A stretch of DNA of 64,000 nt from Bacillus coahuilensis m4-4 (GCF_000171615.1 NZ_ABFU01000021.3:1176-65175), one strand, 5' to 3'. Shown: positions 38,262 to 48,168, counted from the first letter of the stretch. The notes: generated by a model from the sequence alone, not told the origin. A program made the numbers and translations.

Positions 38262-39069
38262 TTATAAATTAAATTTTTTCTCTAAAAACACCGCAATTCC
38301 ATCTTCTTCATTTGATAAAGTTATTTCGTTGGCAAGTTCCTTTAATTTATCTATGGCATTTCCCATGGCTACACCAATACCGGCATATTCAATCATTTCT
38401 AAATCATTATCCTCATCTCCAAATGCAATAACATTAGCAGCAGGGATATCAAGATCTTTGGCGACGATGTCAATTCCTTTGGCTTTATGTAAGCCTGCTT
38501 TTACAATTTCAATAACATGCCAAGGTGCAGCCCATCTTCTATGGTCAATAACTTCTGCATGAACAGAGCTTAAATGTTCTCTGATGCTTGGAACATGTGT
38601 ATCATCTGCGTGAATGAGAAGGGAAGTGGGGTGGTCTGTTAAAATGGATCGTAAGTCACCAGTCTCAATGGAAGGCTCTCCAAAAAGAAAAAATCTCAAT
38701 CAAACGTTCATCATGATAATGAAAATATACATCATCAATTACTTCTGCAATAATATTGAAGAAAGAAAATTTATGACAAGCTTCAATAATGGACAACGCT
38801 ACATCTAAATCCATTGGTTCATGAAAAGGACCCCAATCATTTTGTAAGGGGTGGTGAACAAAAGCCCCATTAAAATTTACGATAGGTGTATGTAAGTTTA
38901 ATTCTTGATAATACATGTCGCTTGCTCTGTAAGGTCTTCCGGTTGCAATCATTACCTCATGACCTTTTTCCATTACTTGTTGTAACGCTTTTTTTGTTCT
39001 AGGTGAAATCTTTTTTTCATCTGTTAATAAGGTCCCGTCTAAATCTAATACAATTAAATGCTTGTCCAT
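38262..39069 (-). CDS. yitU: Cof-type HAD hydrolase, YitU-like (one frame break)
   Basis: Restored protein of about 269 residues. HAD phosphatase with motif I VLDLDGTLL (residues 7-15, nucleophile Asp), motif II MIATGRP, a C2 cap and motif IV VIAFGDEDNDLEMIEYAGIGVAMGNA. B. subtilis YitU dephosphorylates the riboflavin precursor ARPP. The break is in the A run 38688-38693 (plus strand); removing one base gives IEIFLFGEPSIET. ATG 39069 has AAAGGAG upstream. Confidence 0.88.
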
Positions 39070-39189
39070 ATTTGTCTCCTTTACCTATATGCCTTACTCT
39101 TAGTGTAGAGACATAAAACTATTCTGTCTACTTGTTACCACTTTTTTGTTAATAAGAGTACAATGAGTCAGTGTAGAGGAGGAATAAAA

Positions 39190-39952
39190 ATGATAGGAAT
39201 TGAACGAAACAAATGGGGTCAAGTCCCATTCTTAGAAGTTGTAGATTTTTCTTTACGGAATGAAGCGGCTCCTTTCGTTATTTTTATACATGGATTTACA
39301 AGTGCTAAGGAACATAATTTGCCGTATGCGTATTATTTAGCAGAAAAGGGCTACCGTGTACTTTTACCTGATACTCTTTACCATGGAGAAAGGCAAATAG
39401 GGCTATCAGAAATTCAGCTAGGCTTTAGATTTTGGGAGATTGTCATCCAAACCATTAAAGAATTAGAAATACTACAAAAAAAAGTATAATGAACTAAGAA
39501 AAATAGAGAACGGAAGAATTGGAATAGCGGGAACTTCTATGGGAGGGATCGTAACATTAGGGGCATTAACTCAATACTCTTGGATAAAAGCGGCCGTTTC
39601 GTTAATGGGTAGTCCCGCTCCTGTAGAGTTTGCAGAAAAACAAGTAGAATGGGTAAAGGAAAACGACTCATTGCCACTGGATGATAAAGATGTAAGCGAC
39701 TTACTTTCTACCTTAAGAACCTTTGATTTGTCTTTACAGCCCGAATTACTGAACAATAGACCGTTAATGTTATGGCATGGGAAAAAAGATCAAGTGGTGC
39801 CCTTTCAACCAACGTATAACTTTTATGCAACGATATATCCTACATATGATCAAAAAGAGCATATCTATTTTATGGTGGATGAAGAAGGAGAGCATAAAGT
39901 ACCACGGCCAGCTATTTTAAAAACTGTAGAATGGTTTTGTCGACATATTTAA
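39190..39952 (+). CDS. yitV: YitV-like alpha/beta-hydrolase esterase (one frame break)
   Basis: Restored protein of about 254 residues. Alpha/beta-hydrolase fold: oxyanion-hole HGFTSAKEHN, nucleophile elbow GTSMGG, later LMLWHGKKDQVVPF (Asp) and EEGEHKVP (His). The break is in the 8-A run near 39476-39483; one A fewer joins LEILQKKYNELRKIENGRIGIAGTS. ATG 39190 has GAGGAGG upstream. Divergent from yitU and followed by yitW, as in B. subtilis. Confidence 0.87.
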
Positions 39953-39961
39953 GCGGACTTT

Positions 39962-39991
39962 TTGGAGTCTGTGACAAAAATTTGTTACACT
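39962..39991 (+). promoter_or_regulatory. Possible yitW promoter with an inverted repeat
   Basis: TTGGAG, 18-base spacer, TACACT. The spacer contains GTGACAAA AA TTTGTTAC (39971-39988), a near-perfect palindrome that could bind a regulator. Weak evidence. Confidence 0.35.
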
Positions 39992-40012
39992 AGAAGAGAA
40001 GGAGTGAGTGGA

Positions 40013-40321
40013 ATGGATCAAGACTTAAAAGATAATATGATGGGCGCATTGGAACAAGTTGTTGACCCTGAACTTGGTATAGATATCGTCAATCTTGGAT
40101 TAGTTTATGATGTAGAATTAAACGACGAGGGGTTAGCTGTTGTGACGATGACGCTAACTTCTATGGGCTGTCCTTTAGCTGGTACCATTGTCGATCAAGT
40201 GAAAATTGCTCTTAAGGACATACCTGAAGTGAAGGATACTGAAGTAAACATTGTATGGAATCCGCCTTGGAGCCGAGATAAGATGAGTCGTTATGCAAAA
40301 ATAGCACTAGGTATTCGTTAA
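40013..40321 (+). CDS. yitW: MIP18/DUF59 metal-sulfur cluster assembly factor (YitW)
   Basis: 102 residues. DUF59 fold: VVDPELGIDIVNLGLVYDVE at the N terminus, then the conserved Cys in MTLTSMGCPLAG and VWNPPWSRDKMS at the end. Related proteins (SufT, MIP18) help mature Fe-S proteins. ATG 40013 is chosen behind GAAGGAGTGAG; an open frame from 39962 is rejected. Confidence 0.92.
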   Translation: MDQDLKDNMMGALEQVVDPELGIDIVNLGLVYDVELNDEGLAVVTMTLTSMGCPLAGTIVDQVKIALKDIPEVKDTEVNIVWNPPWSRDKMSRYAKIALGIR

Positions 40322-40327
40322 TCGAAA

Positions 40328-40360
40328 AGAGGAGGTTCCAGTATAGAACCTCCTCTTTCT
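40328..40360. terminator. Bidirectional terminator between yitW and fnr
   Basis: AGAGGAGGTTC / GAACCTCCTCT 11-bp stem with a 7-base loop. Confidence 0.9.
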
Positions 40361-40375
40361 ATTTCCAAAAGAAAC

Positions 40376-41068
40376 TTAGTGTATTTGACAAACTTCAATC
40401 GGACAATCCTCACATTCAATACTATCCTTTAAAAATTGTAGTCGATGTAAGGTTACATATCCTTTCTCAAGGGAAAGAACACCTTCTTTTTTTAATTCAT
40501 TCAGAAGTCGATTCACTACTTCCCTTGAGGTACCACAAAAATTGGCTAACTCCTGATTGGTAAGAGGTAAATCAATTACTATACCATCTGGAGTTGCTTT
40601 CCCGTAAGAATTCGCTAACCGAATAATGGTTGAATAGAGAGCTCCTTTTTTACCATGTAAAATGAGATCTCTAAATTTCGTTTCATTACGACGATTTTGA
40701 AGCTGTACCCACTTTAGCCATTCAATCGTCAACTCAGGATTTCTGGCAAGTTTTTGCTCAAAAATACTCTTTGGTAAAGAATAAACCGTACAATTTTCAA
40801 GAGCTTTGCAGTTCATTGAATGAGTGGACGTTCCGCAAAAAAGTGTAAAATCACCGATTACATCTCCTTCAGACGTCATTCGCAAAGAAATCTCTCGACC
40901 ATCCGGTATAACTTTGCTAATTTGCATTCTGCCCTGCTGAAGAAAATATACTTCATTAGCTGTCGAACCCTCACGAAACAGAAAACTCCCTTTTACAACG
41001 GATCGTTTATGATTTTCATCAGTAAAAAAGTTGCGGATGTTAGAATGGAGTTGCTCTTCAAATCTCAT
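40376..41068 (-). CDS. fnr: Fnr-type Crp family oxygen-sensing regulator
   Basis: 230 residues. Cyclic-nucleotide-binding-like domain (SFLFREGSTANEVYFLQQGRMQISK), a long dimer helix, and a C-terminal winged HTH with recognition block ELANFCGTSREVVNRLL. The last residues hold three cysteines at 219, 222 and 227 (CxxCxxxxC). This spacing is the one that binds the [4Fe-4S] cluster in Bacillus Fnr, with Asp141 there as fourth ligand; Asp134 here is at the matching distance. The role is therefore anaerobic gene activation. ATG 41068 is chosen behind AAGGGG; the 23 extra upstream codons overlap uppP. Confidence 0.82.
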   Translation of the reverse strand: MRFEEQLHSNIRNFFTDENHKRSVVKGSFLFREGSTANEVYFLQQGRMQISKVIPDGREISLRMTSEGDVIGDFTLFCGTSTHSMNCKALENCTVYSLPKSIFEQKLARNPELTIEWLKWVQLQNRRNETKFRDLILHGKKGALYSTIIRLANSYGKATPDGIVIDLPLTNQELANFCGTSREVVNRLLNELKKEGVLSLEKGYVTLHRLQFLKDSIECEDCPIEVCQIH

Positions 41069-41097
41069 TTTTTCCATCCCCTTATAAATGTGCCTAA

Positions 41098-41913
41098 TTA
41101 TACAAACAGTAAAACAGCTAAGCCTACGATGAAACAATAATAGGCAAAGTATTTAAGGTTTCCGCGCTGCATTATGTTCATAAACCATTTCAAACTATAA
41201 TAAGAAGCAATTAAAGATCCAATAAAACCTAAGGTATATGGAATCCATAATTCACTTATTGTATTACTTTCTAGTATATCAGAAACACTCTTCGCTGTTA
41301 CCCCTAAACTAATGGGTATAAATAAGAGGAAAGAAAAACGTAAAGCGGTCTCTTGTTTCATCCCCAGTGCCATAGCCGCAACAATGGTAGCTCCAGAACG
41401 ACTGATTCCAGGCATAAGGGCAACAGCCTGTCCTAATCCAACAATGATCGCATCTTTCATTGACAGATCACCATCACGTTTTTTTCCTTTCATATTGCGG
41501 ATATACCAAAGTCCAATACCTGTAATAATGAGTGTGGCACCCACAAACTTAATATTATTAAATGTTTCTTCAATCAGGTCTCCAAACAGCACACCTATAA
41601 CTCCAGCTGGTATTGTACCTATGATTAAGTAAAGGATAAAATCAAAATCCTTTTTGTTTTCTTCCGTTTTCTTTGATAAATAACCCAATCCATTTCGGAC
41701 TAACCTCAAGATATCTTCACGATATATCAGTAAAACAGCGAATAATGAAGCTGTATTCACAATAATTTCAAAAGTTAGACCTTCTAAATCGAGATCAAAG
41801 AAATGTTGAGCTAATTTTAAATGGCCACTTGAAGAAATGGGGATCGGCTCGGTAAAGCCTTGGAAGATTCCTAAAAACAAATATTTCAGTAACTCTACTA
41901 CTTCAGCACTCAT
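41098..41913 (-). CDS. uppP: Undecaprenyl-diphosphatase UppP (BacA)
   Basis: 271 residues, multi-helix membrane enzyme. Dephosphorylates undecaprenyl diphosphate to recycle the lipid carrier for peptidoglycan and teichoic acid; linked to bacitracin resistance. Both signature blocks are present: [17 protein letters not shown] (active-site Glu and Ser region) and [15 protein letters not shown] 41913 has GGAGGG upstream. Only 29 bases separate it from fnr downstream, so cotranscription is possible. Confidence 0.95.
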   Translation of the reverse strand: MSAEVVELLKYLFLGIFQGFTEPIPISSSGHLKLAQHFFDLDLEGLTFEIIVNTASLFAVLLIYREDILRLVRNGLGYLSKKTEENKKDFDFILYLIIGTIPAGVIGVLFGDLIEETFNNIKFVGATLIITGIGLWYIRNMKGKKRDGDLSMKDAIIVGLGQAVALMPGISRSGATIVAAMALGMKQETALRFSFLLFIPISLGVTAKSVSDILESNTISELWIPYTLGFIGSLIASYYSLKWFMNIMQRGNLKYFAYYCFIVGLAVLLFV

Positions 41914-42040
41914 GTATTGCCCTCCAAAATTTGATTTCCACCTTTAAATGTACCATGATTTTAAACATATGTGTGAAAATAATTAGTGAATGGAAAAAGG
42001 AAAATGTGAAAGGATAAAAAGTAACGAAGGAGGGTTTGAA

Positions 42041-42220
42041 ATGGGGCAATCTAGACAATTTAAATCTGGTCAAAAAGCACCGAATAATGGTCTTTACATT
42101 GAGATTGGAGAAACAGGAAGTGGAGTGAAAAATCCAAGAAAGGTGAAAATGAAAGCGGGAGATCGATTTCCAGAAAATTCAAATGATGACCGTTACTGGT
42201 CATATATGCCGAAGCCTTAA
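42041..42220 (+). CDS. yjzC: YjzC family small protein
   Basis: 59 residues. Starts MGQSRQFKSGQKAPNNG and ends GDRFPENSNDDRYWSYMP, the YjzC pattern (SGQKAPNNGxYxExGE). ATG 42041 has AAGGAGGG. Its place before yjzD is as in B. subtilis. Function unknown. Confidence 0.88.
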   Translation: MGQSRQFKSGQKAPNNGLYIEIGETGSGVKNPRKVKMKAGDRFPENSNDDRYWSYMPKP

Positions 42221-42223
42221 ATG

Positions 42224-42258
42224 AAAAAGAGTGATCCCAGCATTGGGGTCACTCTTTT
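42224..42258. terminator. Bidirectional terminator between yjzC and yjzD
   Basis: AAAGAGTGAtCCC / GGGgTCACTCTTT hairpin with a 6-base loop. Confidence 0.85.
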
Positions 42259-42265
42259 ATAGTTT

Positions 42266-42450
42266 TTAATGCTTTTCAACAGGTTCTGAAGGAAGAATAG
42301 ATGTTACAATAAAAATGAATACAGTAGCAATAACTGCCATAATCGTACCAACACCAAAATTAAATGCATCCCCTGCCATCGAACTTGTTACATATGTCGT
42401 CATTTGCACAAGTACAAAGGTACCAAAAAAATAGTAAAGAAATATTTCAT
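42266..42450 (-). CDS. yjzD: YjzD-like DUF2929 membrane protein (one frame break)
   Basis: Restored protein of about 61 residues with two membrane helices: KYFFTIFFGTFVLVQMTTYV, then FNFGVGTIMAVIATVFIFIV. The start ATG 42450 has GAGGTGG 6 bases upstream, but an A/T run at 42425-42431 lacks one base. The uncorrected frame would need a GTG at 42460 overlapping the ribosome site, so the corrected reading is preferred. Function unknown. Confidence 0.75.
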
Positions 42451-42690
42451 TGATAACCACCTCATTCTGTCTATGTAATTTATAAGTAGTATTCGTAAGT
42501 TTACGCTTAATATCTTACCATAGGTGGCCTTATTTATAAAAGCTTTTCTGAAAGAGTTTTCACCAGGGATGAGTAGAAATTTTTAAGCATAATGGGCGAT
42601 TGACTTATCAAAGAGATGAGAGTCAACATACACTACCATAGCGCCGAACGTAAAGAAGGATCATTATCTAGATTTGAAGGAGAGTTTAGA

Positions 42691-43434
42691 ATGAGAAACC
42701 GAACTTTCAATTAGAAAAGGAATGGTGCAGAATACTTTACCCCAAAAAGCCTAATGGTTTTGCTGTTCTCATAATCGCCGATCAAAATCACTATGTAGAT
42801 CAGAACACAGATTTTTGGACAGAGCATATTTCAAGACAGCAACTTGTCGAGGATTTATTAAGCAAGGGATACTATATATTTTATTCTAACCTTTATGGGA
42901 ACCATTGGGGAAGTCCTAAAGCTATTTCACTGCTAAAGCTACTCATCCATCATGTGAAAAAAAGTGAGATCATAAATAATCGCATCCACATCATTGCGGA
43001 AGGAATGGGTTCTATTACAGTTGAAAAGCTTACTAAAACGTCTGCTAAAGATATCCGTTCCATCGTTTTTATAAACCCATGTTTATCATTAAAAGAACAT
43101 ATTCAACAAGAAGAAGAGAAGAAGTTTTTCAGAAAAAATTAATGAAAGAATTGTCCCAGTCATATGAGTTTGATGAAAAGCATTACGAAGCATTTAAGAA
43201 TGGATTAAAAAGAAAAATCCATTCTATTTAGAAAGCTTGAAAGTGCCAATTTGTTTTATTCATTGGATTGGTTCTACCCGTTATATTTCACAAGATTTAC
43301 TCATAAAGAATATATATAATCGTCGAGTAGAAGGAGAGTACCAAACGAAAATGGTATATGTTTTACCTGAAAAAAGGTTTACGTCCAACCAAATGATTGT
43401 AAGTTTCTTGGAAGAATATGAAGGTGAACTATAA
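42691..43434 (+). CDS. YjaU-position alpha/beta-hydrolase-like protein (three frame breaks)
   Basis: Restored protein of about 248 residues. From ATG 42691 (AAGGAGAG upstream) the frame stops after 7 codons; one added base in 42693-42707 gives FQLEKEWCRILYPKKPNGFAVL and then an open frame to 43142. A missing A near 43133-43138 and another near 43214-43218 lead on to the final frame ending at 43434. A hydrolase-like layout is suggested by the early strand-loop (AVLIIADQNHYVD) and the elbow-like AEGMGSITVEKL, where Gly-x-Gly-x-x replaces the usual serine elbow (the Ser is shifted by one), so enzyme activity is doubtful. Position between yjzD and the yjaV-like gene agrees with B. subtilis yjaU. 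Decay rather than error is possible here. Confidence 0.6.
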
Positions 43435-43450
43435 AAAAGGGGGAGATCAA

Positions 43451-44164
43451 ATGAGTCTTGCGGTTGTCTATCCAGTTTGTAGCTTTATCGGTTTTGCTGT
43501 GTGCAAAGAATTATTGGAAAATGGGTATGAGACCGTTGGTGTAGGACTAGGGATAGAACCTTCAGATCGTTGGTTAGAAATAGGTAGAAATGCTAATGCA
43601 AGGTATGTTGGACTAGAAGAATTTACAGGAGAAGAAGAGTGTCGTCATATCTTTATTGATTTATATCGCCATCGAGATTTTGATTTCATAACAAACTCAT
43701 TAAAAGAGTTTCCTATAAATAAACAGGCCATTGTTCATTATATCCTCCCCATTACTTCTCCTCATAGTGTATGTCGATCTGAACAATCTCAACTTATTCT
43801 TTTGCCAACAGTGTATGGACCATACCAGCCTGAAGAGTTTTTATATCAAAGCATAATAAGGGGAAATGAACCCACCCCAAACCTTATAGATGACCCCGAC
43901 AACCTTTTGTATATAGATGATGTTGCCACCCATATTGTACAATCCATGTATAAACGGGGAGATTTTTCGATGATTTCAACTGAAAAACAGGAATGGGAGA
44001 AAGGGTTAGAAATTTTAAACAGGTCCCCATTACGATTTTCGTCACTGAATAAAAGACATATTTGCCAAAACGCATGTATCACAATTCTTCCAATCACTCC
44101 AACTATGGACATTCAAGAAGGGTTAAATAAACAAATCCAAACAGCTGAAACAGATGGAATATAA
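43451..44164 (+). CDS. YjaV-position NAD(P)-binding-like protein
   Basis: 237 residues. Looks like a diverged Rossmann/extended-SDR protein: AVVYPVCSFIGFAVCKELLENGY in place of the dinucleotide fold start (no GxxGxxG), LLPTVYGPYQPEEF near the usual substrate loop, and LLYIDDVATHIVQSMYK as in epimerase-type proteins. Loss of the glycine motif means cofactor binding is uncertain. ATG 43451 has AAGGGGGAG. It lies upstream of med as yjaV does in B. subtilis. Function unknown. Confidence 0.6.
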   Translation: MSLAVVYPVCSFIGFAVCKELLENGYETVGVGLGIEPSDRWLEIGRNANARYVGLEEFTGEEECRHIFIDLYRHRDFDFITNSLKEFPINKQAIVHYILPITSPHSVCRSEQSQLILLPTVYGPYQPEEFLYQSIIRGNEPTPNLIDDPDNLLYIDDVATHIVQSMYKRGDFSMISTEKQEWEKGLEILNRSPLRFSSLNKRHICQNACITILPITPTMDIQEGLNKQIQTAETDGI

Positions 44165-44267
44165 ATTCCTTTTCATACAAGAGAAAAAAAGGTAGAATAA
44201 TAATATAGTTTAATTGAATTCTTGTACAAGCAAATGATTGTGCACGACAGAAGGAGAGTCTCTAAAT

Positions 44268-45232
44268 ATGAGTAAAAGACTTGGCATCATAACAATACTA
44301 TTTTTCAGTATGAGCCTATTTCCTGCCTGTTCTAACACCTCTATTCAAACAACGGAACCATGGAAAGTGGGGTTAATTGTACCTGATACGATTAGTGATC
44401 AGGTTTGGGGTACTAAGGGTTACAAAGGATTACTAACGATTCAATCTACATACAATGTCGACGTTTTTTTGAAGAAGGAATACGTTCGAAAGAAGGAGTA
44501 ATCACTACAATTAGAGAGTTTCAATCGAATGGAGTGACGTTAGTTTTCGGTCATGATTCCTCGTATAGTAGTATATTTAATGAAATTGCCGAAGATTTTC
44601 CGACCATCCATTTTGTCAGTTTTAATGGAAATGCAACGGAGTCGAATACCACTAGCTTAAACTTCGAGTCCTATGCTATGGGCTATTTTGGAGACATGAC
44701 TGCAGCGTATGGTTCTGATACAGGACATTTGGGTGTCATTGGTGCTTACGATTGGCAACCTGAGATCAAAGGATTTGTTGACGGCTCAAAGTTCCAGAAT
44801 AAAGACAGCGTAGTTCACGTTAAGTACATAAATGACTGGGATGATAAGGATAAGGCTATATTAGCTTTAGATAATCTTATGAGAGAAAACGTGGATGTTG
44901 TGTATCCAGCGGGAGATGGGTATAATGTTACCGTAATCGAGCAATTAAAGAATCAAGGGCTATATGCCATTGGATTTGTCTCGGATCAATGGGATTTAGG
45001 AGAAAATACAGTTCTAACGAGCACCGTTCAAAACGTTGAAACATTATATAAAGAAGCTGCTAAGCTTTATTCACAAGAGAATCTGCCTGCTGGGAATTTA
45101 TTTTTTGATTTTCAAGAAGATGCCATTATGCTTGGAAAGTTTAGCCCATTAATTGATGAGGACTTCCAAAATCAACTGAATGTCTATATTCAAAAATATG
45201 TAGAAACAGGAAAATTGCCTGAGGAGGAATAA
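44268..45232 (+). CDS. med: Med, BMP-type lipoprotein, positive regulator of comK (one frame break)
   Basis: Restored protein of about 321 residues. Lipoprotein signal with lipobox at SLFPAC (Cys about residue 19), then a PnrA/BMP substrate-binding fold: WKVGLIVPDTISDQVWGTKGYKGL, FGHDSSYSSIF, GHLGVIGAYD. In B. subtilis Med stimulates comK expression and so competence. A T is missing from the run at 44464-44470; adding it gives VDVFFEEGIRSKEGVITT. ATG 44268 has AAGGAGAG upstream. Its last codons contain the comZ ribosome site. Confidence 0.88.
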
Positions 45233-45234
45233 TC

Positions 45235-45423
45235 ATGAAACAAGATCGCTCACTAGAATTTATGCAAGTAGCCATGAAGTATTTACCAGAAGCTAAGCGA
45301 AAAATGGATGCATCTGGTATTGAATTTTCAATGGAAATGATGCAACCATTTATGGAGCTATTCACAAAAGTAATGAATGAGGCTTACGCGCTTGGATATG
45401 AGGATGGACAAAAAGATAAGTAA
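45235..45423 (+). CDS. comZ: ComZ competence regulator
   Basis: 62 residues, helical. ComZ pattern: LEFMQVAMKYLPEAKRKMDASGIEFSMEMMQPFMELF and ALGYEDGQ. In B. subtilis it limits expression of the comG operon. Starts 2 bases after the med stop, with GAGGAGG inside med. Confidence 0.92.
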   Translation: MKQDRSLEFMQVAMKYLPEAKRKMDASGIEFSMEMMQPFMELFTKVMNEAYALGYEDGQKDK

Positions 45424-45430
45424 AAAGATG

Positions 45431-45470
45431 AGGGTGTCCCAATAGTATAACTGGGAGCACCTTCTTTTTT
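45431..45470. terminator. Terminator after med-comZ
   Basis: GGTGtCCCA / TGGGaGCACC stem with T6 at the plus-strand end. Also faces the end of the converging small gene. Confidence 0.82.
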
Positions 45471-45693
45471 ATTCTTTTAAAAACCATTTTTTCACTGTGG
45501 GGTACCACTGTTCAAATAAGGGAGAAAGTCCTTCAATTGATTCATAAAGGTCCGCTAAGTGTTTCATTAAATCATCGTCTTGACCATTTTCAACGTTTTC
45601 TGGTTCGTGAGGAATGAATGTCTCTGATTCTCTACCGCTTTCTCTAAATAAAAATTGATCAAAGGGATGTGGCTTTCGTTCTTTTTGGTCCAT
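45469..45693 (-). CDS. Small acidic uncharacterised protein at the yjzB position
   Basis: 74 residues: MDQKERKPHPFDQFLFRE..., an acidic middle and a C-terminal LFEQWYPTVKKWFLKE. Start ATG 45693 has AAAAAGGAG. B. subtilis has yjzB between comZ and fabHA, so it may be that gene, but I recognise no domain. PFDQFLF recalls motifs of small spore/coat-related proteins; this is only an impression. Confidence 0.6.
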   Translation of the reverse strand: MDQKERKPHPFDQFLFRESGRESETFIPHEPENVENGQDDDLMKHLADLYESIEGLSPLFEQWYPTVKKWFLKE

Positions 45694-45756
45694 AAGAATA
45701 ACTCCTTTTTAACAGTGTATGACCGTTAATGATTTTGGACTAGACGAATAAACAAT

Positions 45757-45785
45757 TTGCAAAAGAGTGATGTTTCGGATAAAAT
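45757..45785 (+). promoter_or_regulatory. Sigma-A promoter of fabH-fabF
   Basis: TTGCAA (45757-45762), 17-base spacer, TAAAAT (45780-45785). Confidence 0.7.
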
Positions 45786-45802
45786 TAGTACCAAGTCATA
45801 AT
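45784..45802 (+). promoter_or_regulatory. FapR operator of fabH-fabF
   Basis: ATTAGTACCAAGTCATAAT closely matches the Bacillus FapR box ATTAGTACCTAGTCTTAAT and covers the -10/start region. FapR represses fatty-acid genes until malonyl-CoA binds. Confidence 0.8.
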
Positions 45803-45855
45803 AATAAATAATAGTATCTAGGTTTATATATAGGCTGGAGAAAGGGGTTGGAGAG

Positions 45856-46788
45856 ATGAAAGCAGGTATAATAGGTGTAGGGAAATACGTGCCTAACCAA
45901 GTAGTGACCAACCAAGATTTAGAACAGAGAATGGATACAACAGATGAGTGGATTAGAACAAGAACAGGAATTGAACAACGACATATTGCCACAGATGAGG
46001 AAAATACATCCCATTTAGCTTTTGGAGCTGCTAAAGCAGCTATCGAAGATGCTGGAATATCAGCAAACGATATTGAAATGATACTAGTAGCCACTGTAAC
46101 ACCTGATCAGCCCTTCCCATCAGTCTCGTGTATGTTACAAGAGCAGTTGGGAGCTAAGAATGCAGCTGCGATGGACATTAGTGCTGCTTGTAGTGGGTTT
46201 ATATATGCTTTGGCGACAGCTAAGCAATTTATTGAGGGTGGGGTATACAAAAATGTATTAATAGTAGGAGTAGAAAAGCTTTCAAAGATTGTTGACTGGG
46301 AAGACCGGAACACGGCCGTTTTATTTGGTGACGGTGCTGGTGCTGCTGTAATTGGACCTGTTTCAGAAGATCGAGGAATCTTAAGTTTTGAACTAGGATC
46401 AGATGGATCTGGAGGTAAGCACTTATACCAAGATCAATATGTTCAAATGAACGGTCGGGAAGTATTTAAATTTGCTGTTAGGCAAATGGGCGATAGTAGT
46501 GTGGCCGTTTTAGATAAGGCAGGATTAACGAAAGCCGATGTGGATTTCCTAATCCCACATCAGGCAAACATTCGGATTATGGAAGCAGCAAGACAACGCT
46601 TAGAGTTACCCGAAGAAAAAATGTCCAAGACCGTTCATAAATATGGCAATACATCAGCCGCGTCCATTCCAATTTCTTTAGTTGACGCATTATCAGAAGG
46701 GAAAATTAAAGACGACGATATCATTGTTATGGTAGGATTTGGTGGTGGCCTGACATGGGGCGCTATTACATTAAAATGGGGAAAATAA
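45856..46788 (+). CDS. fabH: Beta-ketoacyl-ACP synthase III
   Basis: 310 residues, complete. Starts fatty-acid synthesis by condensing acyl-CoA with malonyl-ACP. Catalytic triad visible: Cys in DISAACSGF (about residue 112), His in [11 protein letters not shown] and Asn in [14 protein letters not shown] 45856 behind GGAGAGATG; GAGAAAGGGG upstream. First gene of a two-gene unit under FapR. Confidence 0.96.
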   Translation: MKAGIIGVGKYVPNQVVTNQDLEQRMDTTDEWIRTRTGIEQRHIATDEENTSHLAFGAAKAAIEDAGISANDIEMILVATVTPDQPFPSVSCMLQEQLGAKNAAAMDISAACSGFIYALATAKQFIEGGVYKNVLIVGVEKLSKIVDWEDRNTAVLFGDGAGAAVIGPVSEDRGILSFELGSDGSGGKHLYQDQYVQMNGREVFKFAVRQMGDSSVAVLDKAGLTKADVDFLIPHQANIRIMEAARQRLELPEEKMSKTVHKYGNTSAASIPISLVDALSEGKIKDDDIIVMVGFGGGLTWGAITLKWGK

Positions 46789-46812
46789 TCTCTTAAGAAT
46801 AAGGAGATGAAT

Positions 46813-48063
46813 ATGATGAAAAACGTAGAGTAGTTGTGACAGGTGTAGGTGCCGTTACTCCAGTTGGATTAGATGCAGAATCTTCATGGAGCAATATTAA
46901 ACAAGGTATTTCAGGTATAAAAGAATTAACAAGGCTAAACCCAGACGATTATCCTGCAAAAGTTGTAGGTGAAATAAGAGACTTTGATCCAGAACAGTAT
47001 ATGGAAAAGAAAGATGCAAGAAAGATGGATCGTTTTACGCAATATGCTGTGGCATCCTCTCTAATGGCTGTGAAAGATGCTCGACTTGATATTAATGAAG
47101 AGAACGCACACCGTGTAGGAGTTTGGATTGGTTCAGGGATTGGTGGAATGGAAACATTTGAGAAGCAATTTGAAGTGTTCCAACAACGAGGGTATAAGCG
47201 TGTAAGTCCATTTTTTTGTTCCCATGATGATACCAGATATGGCAGCAGGACAGGTTTCCATTACGCTTGGAGCTAAAGGGTTTAATTCTTGTACGGTTAC
47301 GGCATGTGCAACAGGAACCAACTGTATAGGTGATGCTTTTAAGGTGATTGAGCGTGGGGATGCTGACGTCATGATCTCCGGTGGTGCTGAAGCTCCCATA
47401 ACTAGAATGTCATTAGCAGGATTTAGTTCCAATACAGCCTTGTCAACGAACCCTAACCCAAATGAAGCAAGTCGTCCGTTTGATGCAAATCGTGATGGAT
47501 TTGTAATGGGAGAAGGGGCAGGTATTTTAGTTCTTGAGGAACTTGAATACGCAAAAGCCAGAGGAGCAACCATTTTAGCAGAAATTGTAGGTTACGGATG
47601 CACAGGAGACGCCTATCACATTACATCACCATCTCCAGAAGGAGAAGGCGGGGCACGTGCAATGAAATTGGCTTTAGAAGACGGCGGTATCCTTCCTTCT
47701 GAAGTAGATTATATAAATGCTCATGGTACTAGTACTCAATATAATGATAAATTTGAAACTAGCGCTATTAAAACAGTATTTGGTGAACATGCCTACAAAC
47801 TTGCTGTTAGTTCAACCAAGTCCATGACGGGGCACCTACTTGGTGCAGCGGGTGGAGTTGAAGCAATATTTACCTTATACACGATGAGAGATCATGTGCT
47901 TCCACCAACCATTAACTTAACGAATCCAGATCCAGAATGTGACCTTGATTATGTTCCTAATGTGATGAGAGAAAAAGCTGTAAATGTAGCTATAAGTAAC
48001 TCTTTAGGGTTTGGTGGACATAACGCAACAATCGCATTTAGAAAATATAGTGAAAGTGAATAA
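46813..48063 (+). CDS. fabF: Beta-ketoacyl-ACP synthase II (two frame breaks)
   Basis: Restored protein of about 416 residues. Elongating condensing enzyme of fatty-acid synthesis. Catalytic Cys in TACATGTN, His in [11 protein letters not shown] and His in [13 protein letters not shown]. An A is missing at 46819-46823 (restored [11 protein letters not shown]) and a T is extra in the run 47211-47217 (restored [12 protein letters not shown]). The gene is essential in Bacillus, so both breaks must be sequence errors. AAGGAG precedes two neighbouring ATGs (46813, 46816). Confidence 0.95.
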
Positions 48064-48106
48064 ACAACAAAGGCTACTTTTAATCGAGTAGCCTTTGTTG
48101 TTTTTT
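48063..48106 (+). terminator. Terminator after fabF
   Basis: 16-bp stem AACAACAAAGGCTACT / AGTAGCCTTTGTTGTT followed by T4-6. Confidence 0.92.
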
Positions 48107-48168
48107 AGGATAAACCTAAACCAATTGTCTTCTCTTTACATATAGATAATCAAAAAGGGGAGATATCG

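Noticed and set aside
39971-39988. GTGACAAA/TTTGTTAC palindrome as an Fnr box
   Set aside because: Fnr sites need TGTGA-N6-TCACA; the half-site spacing here is too long and one arm has a mismatch. Kept only as a possible unknown operator.
46813-48063. fabF as a pseudogene
   Set aside because: Both breaks are in runs of A or T, all catalytic residues are kept and the gene is essential.
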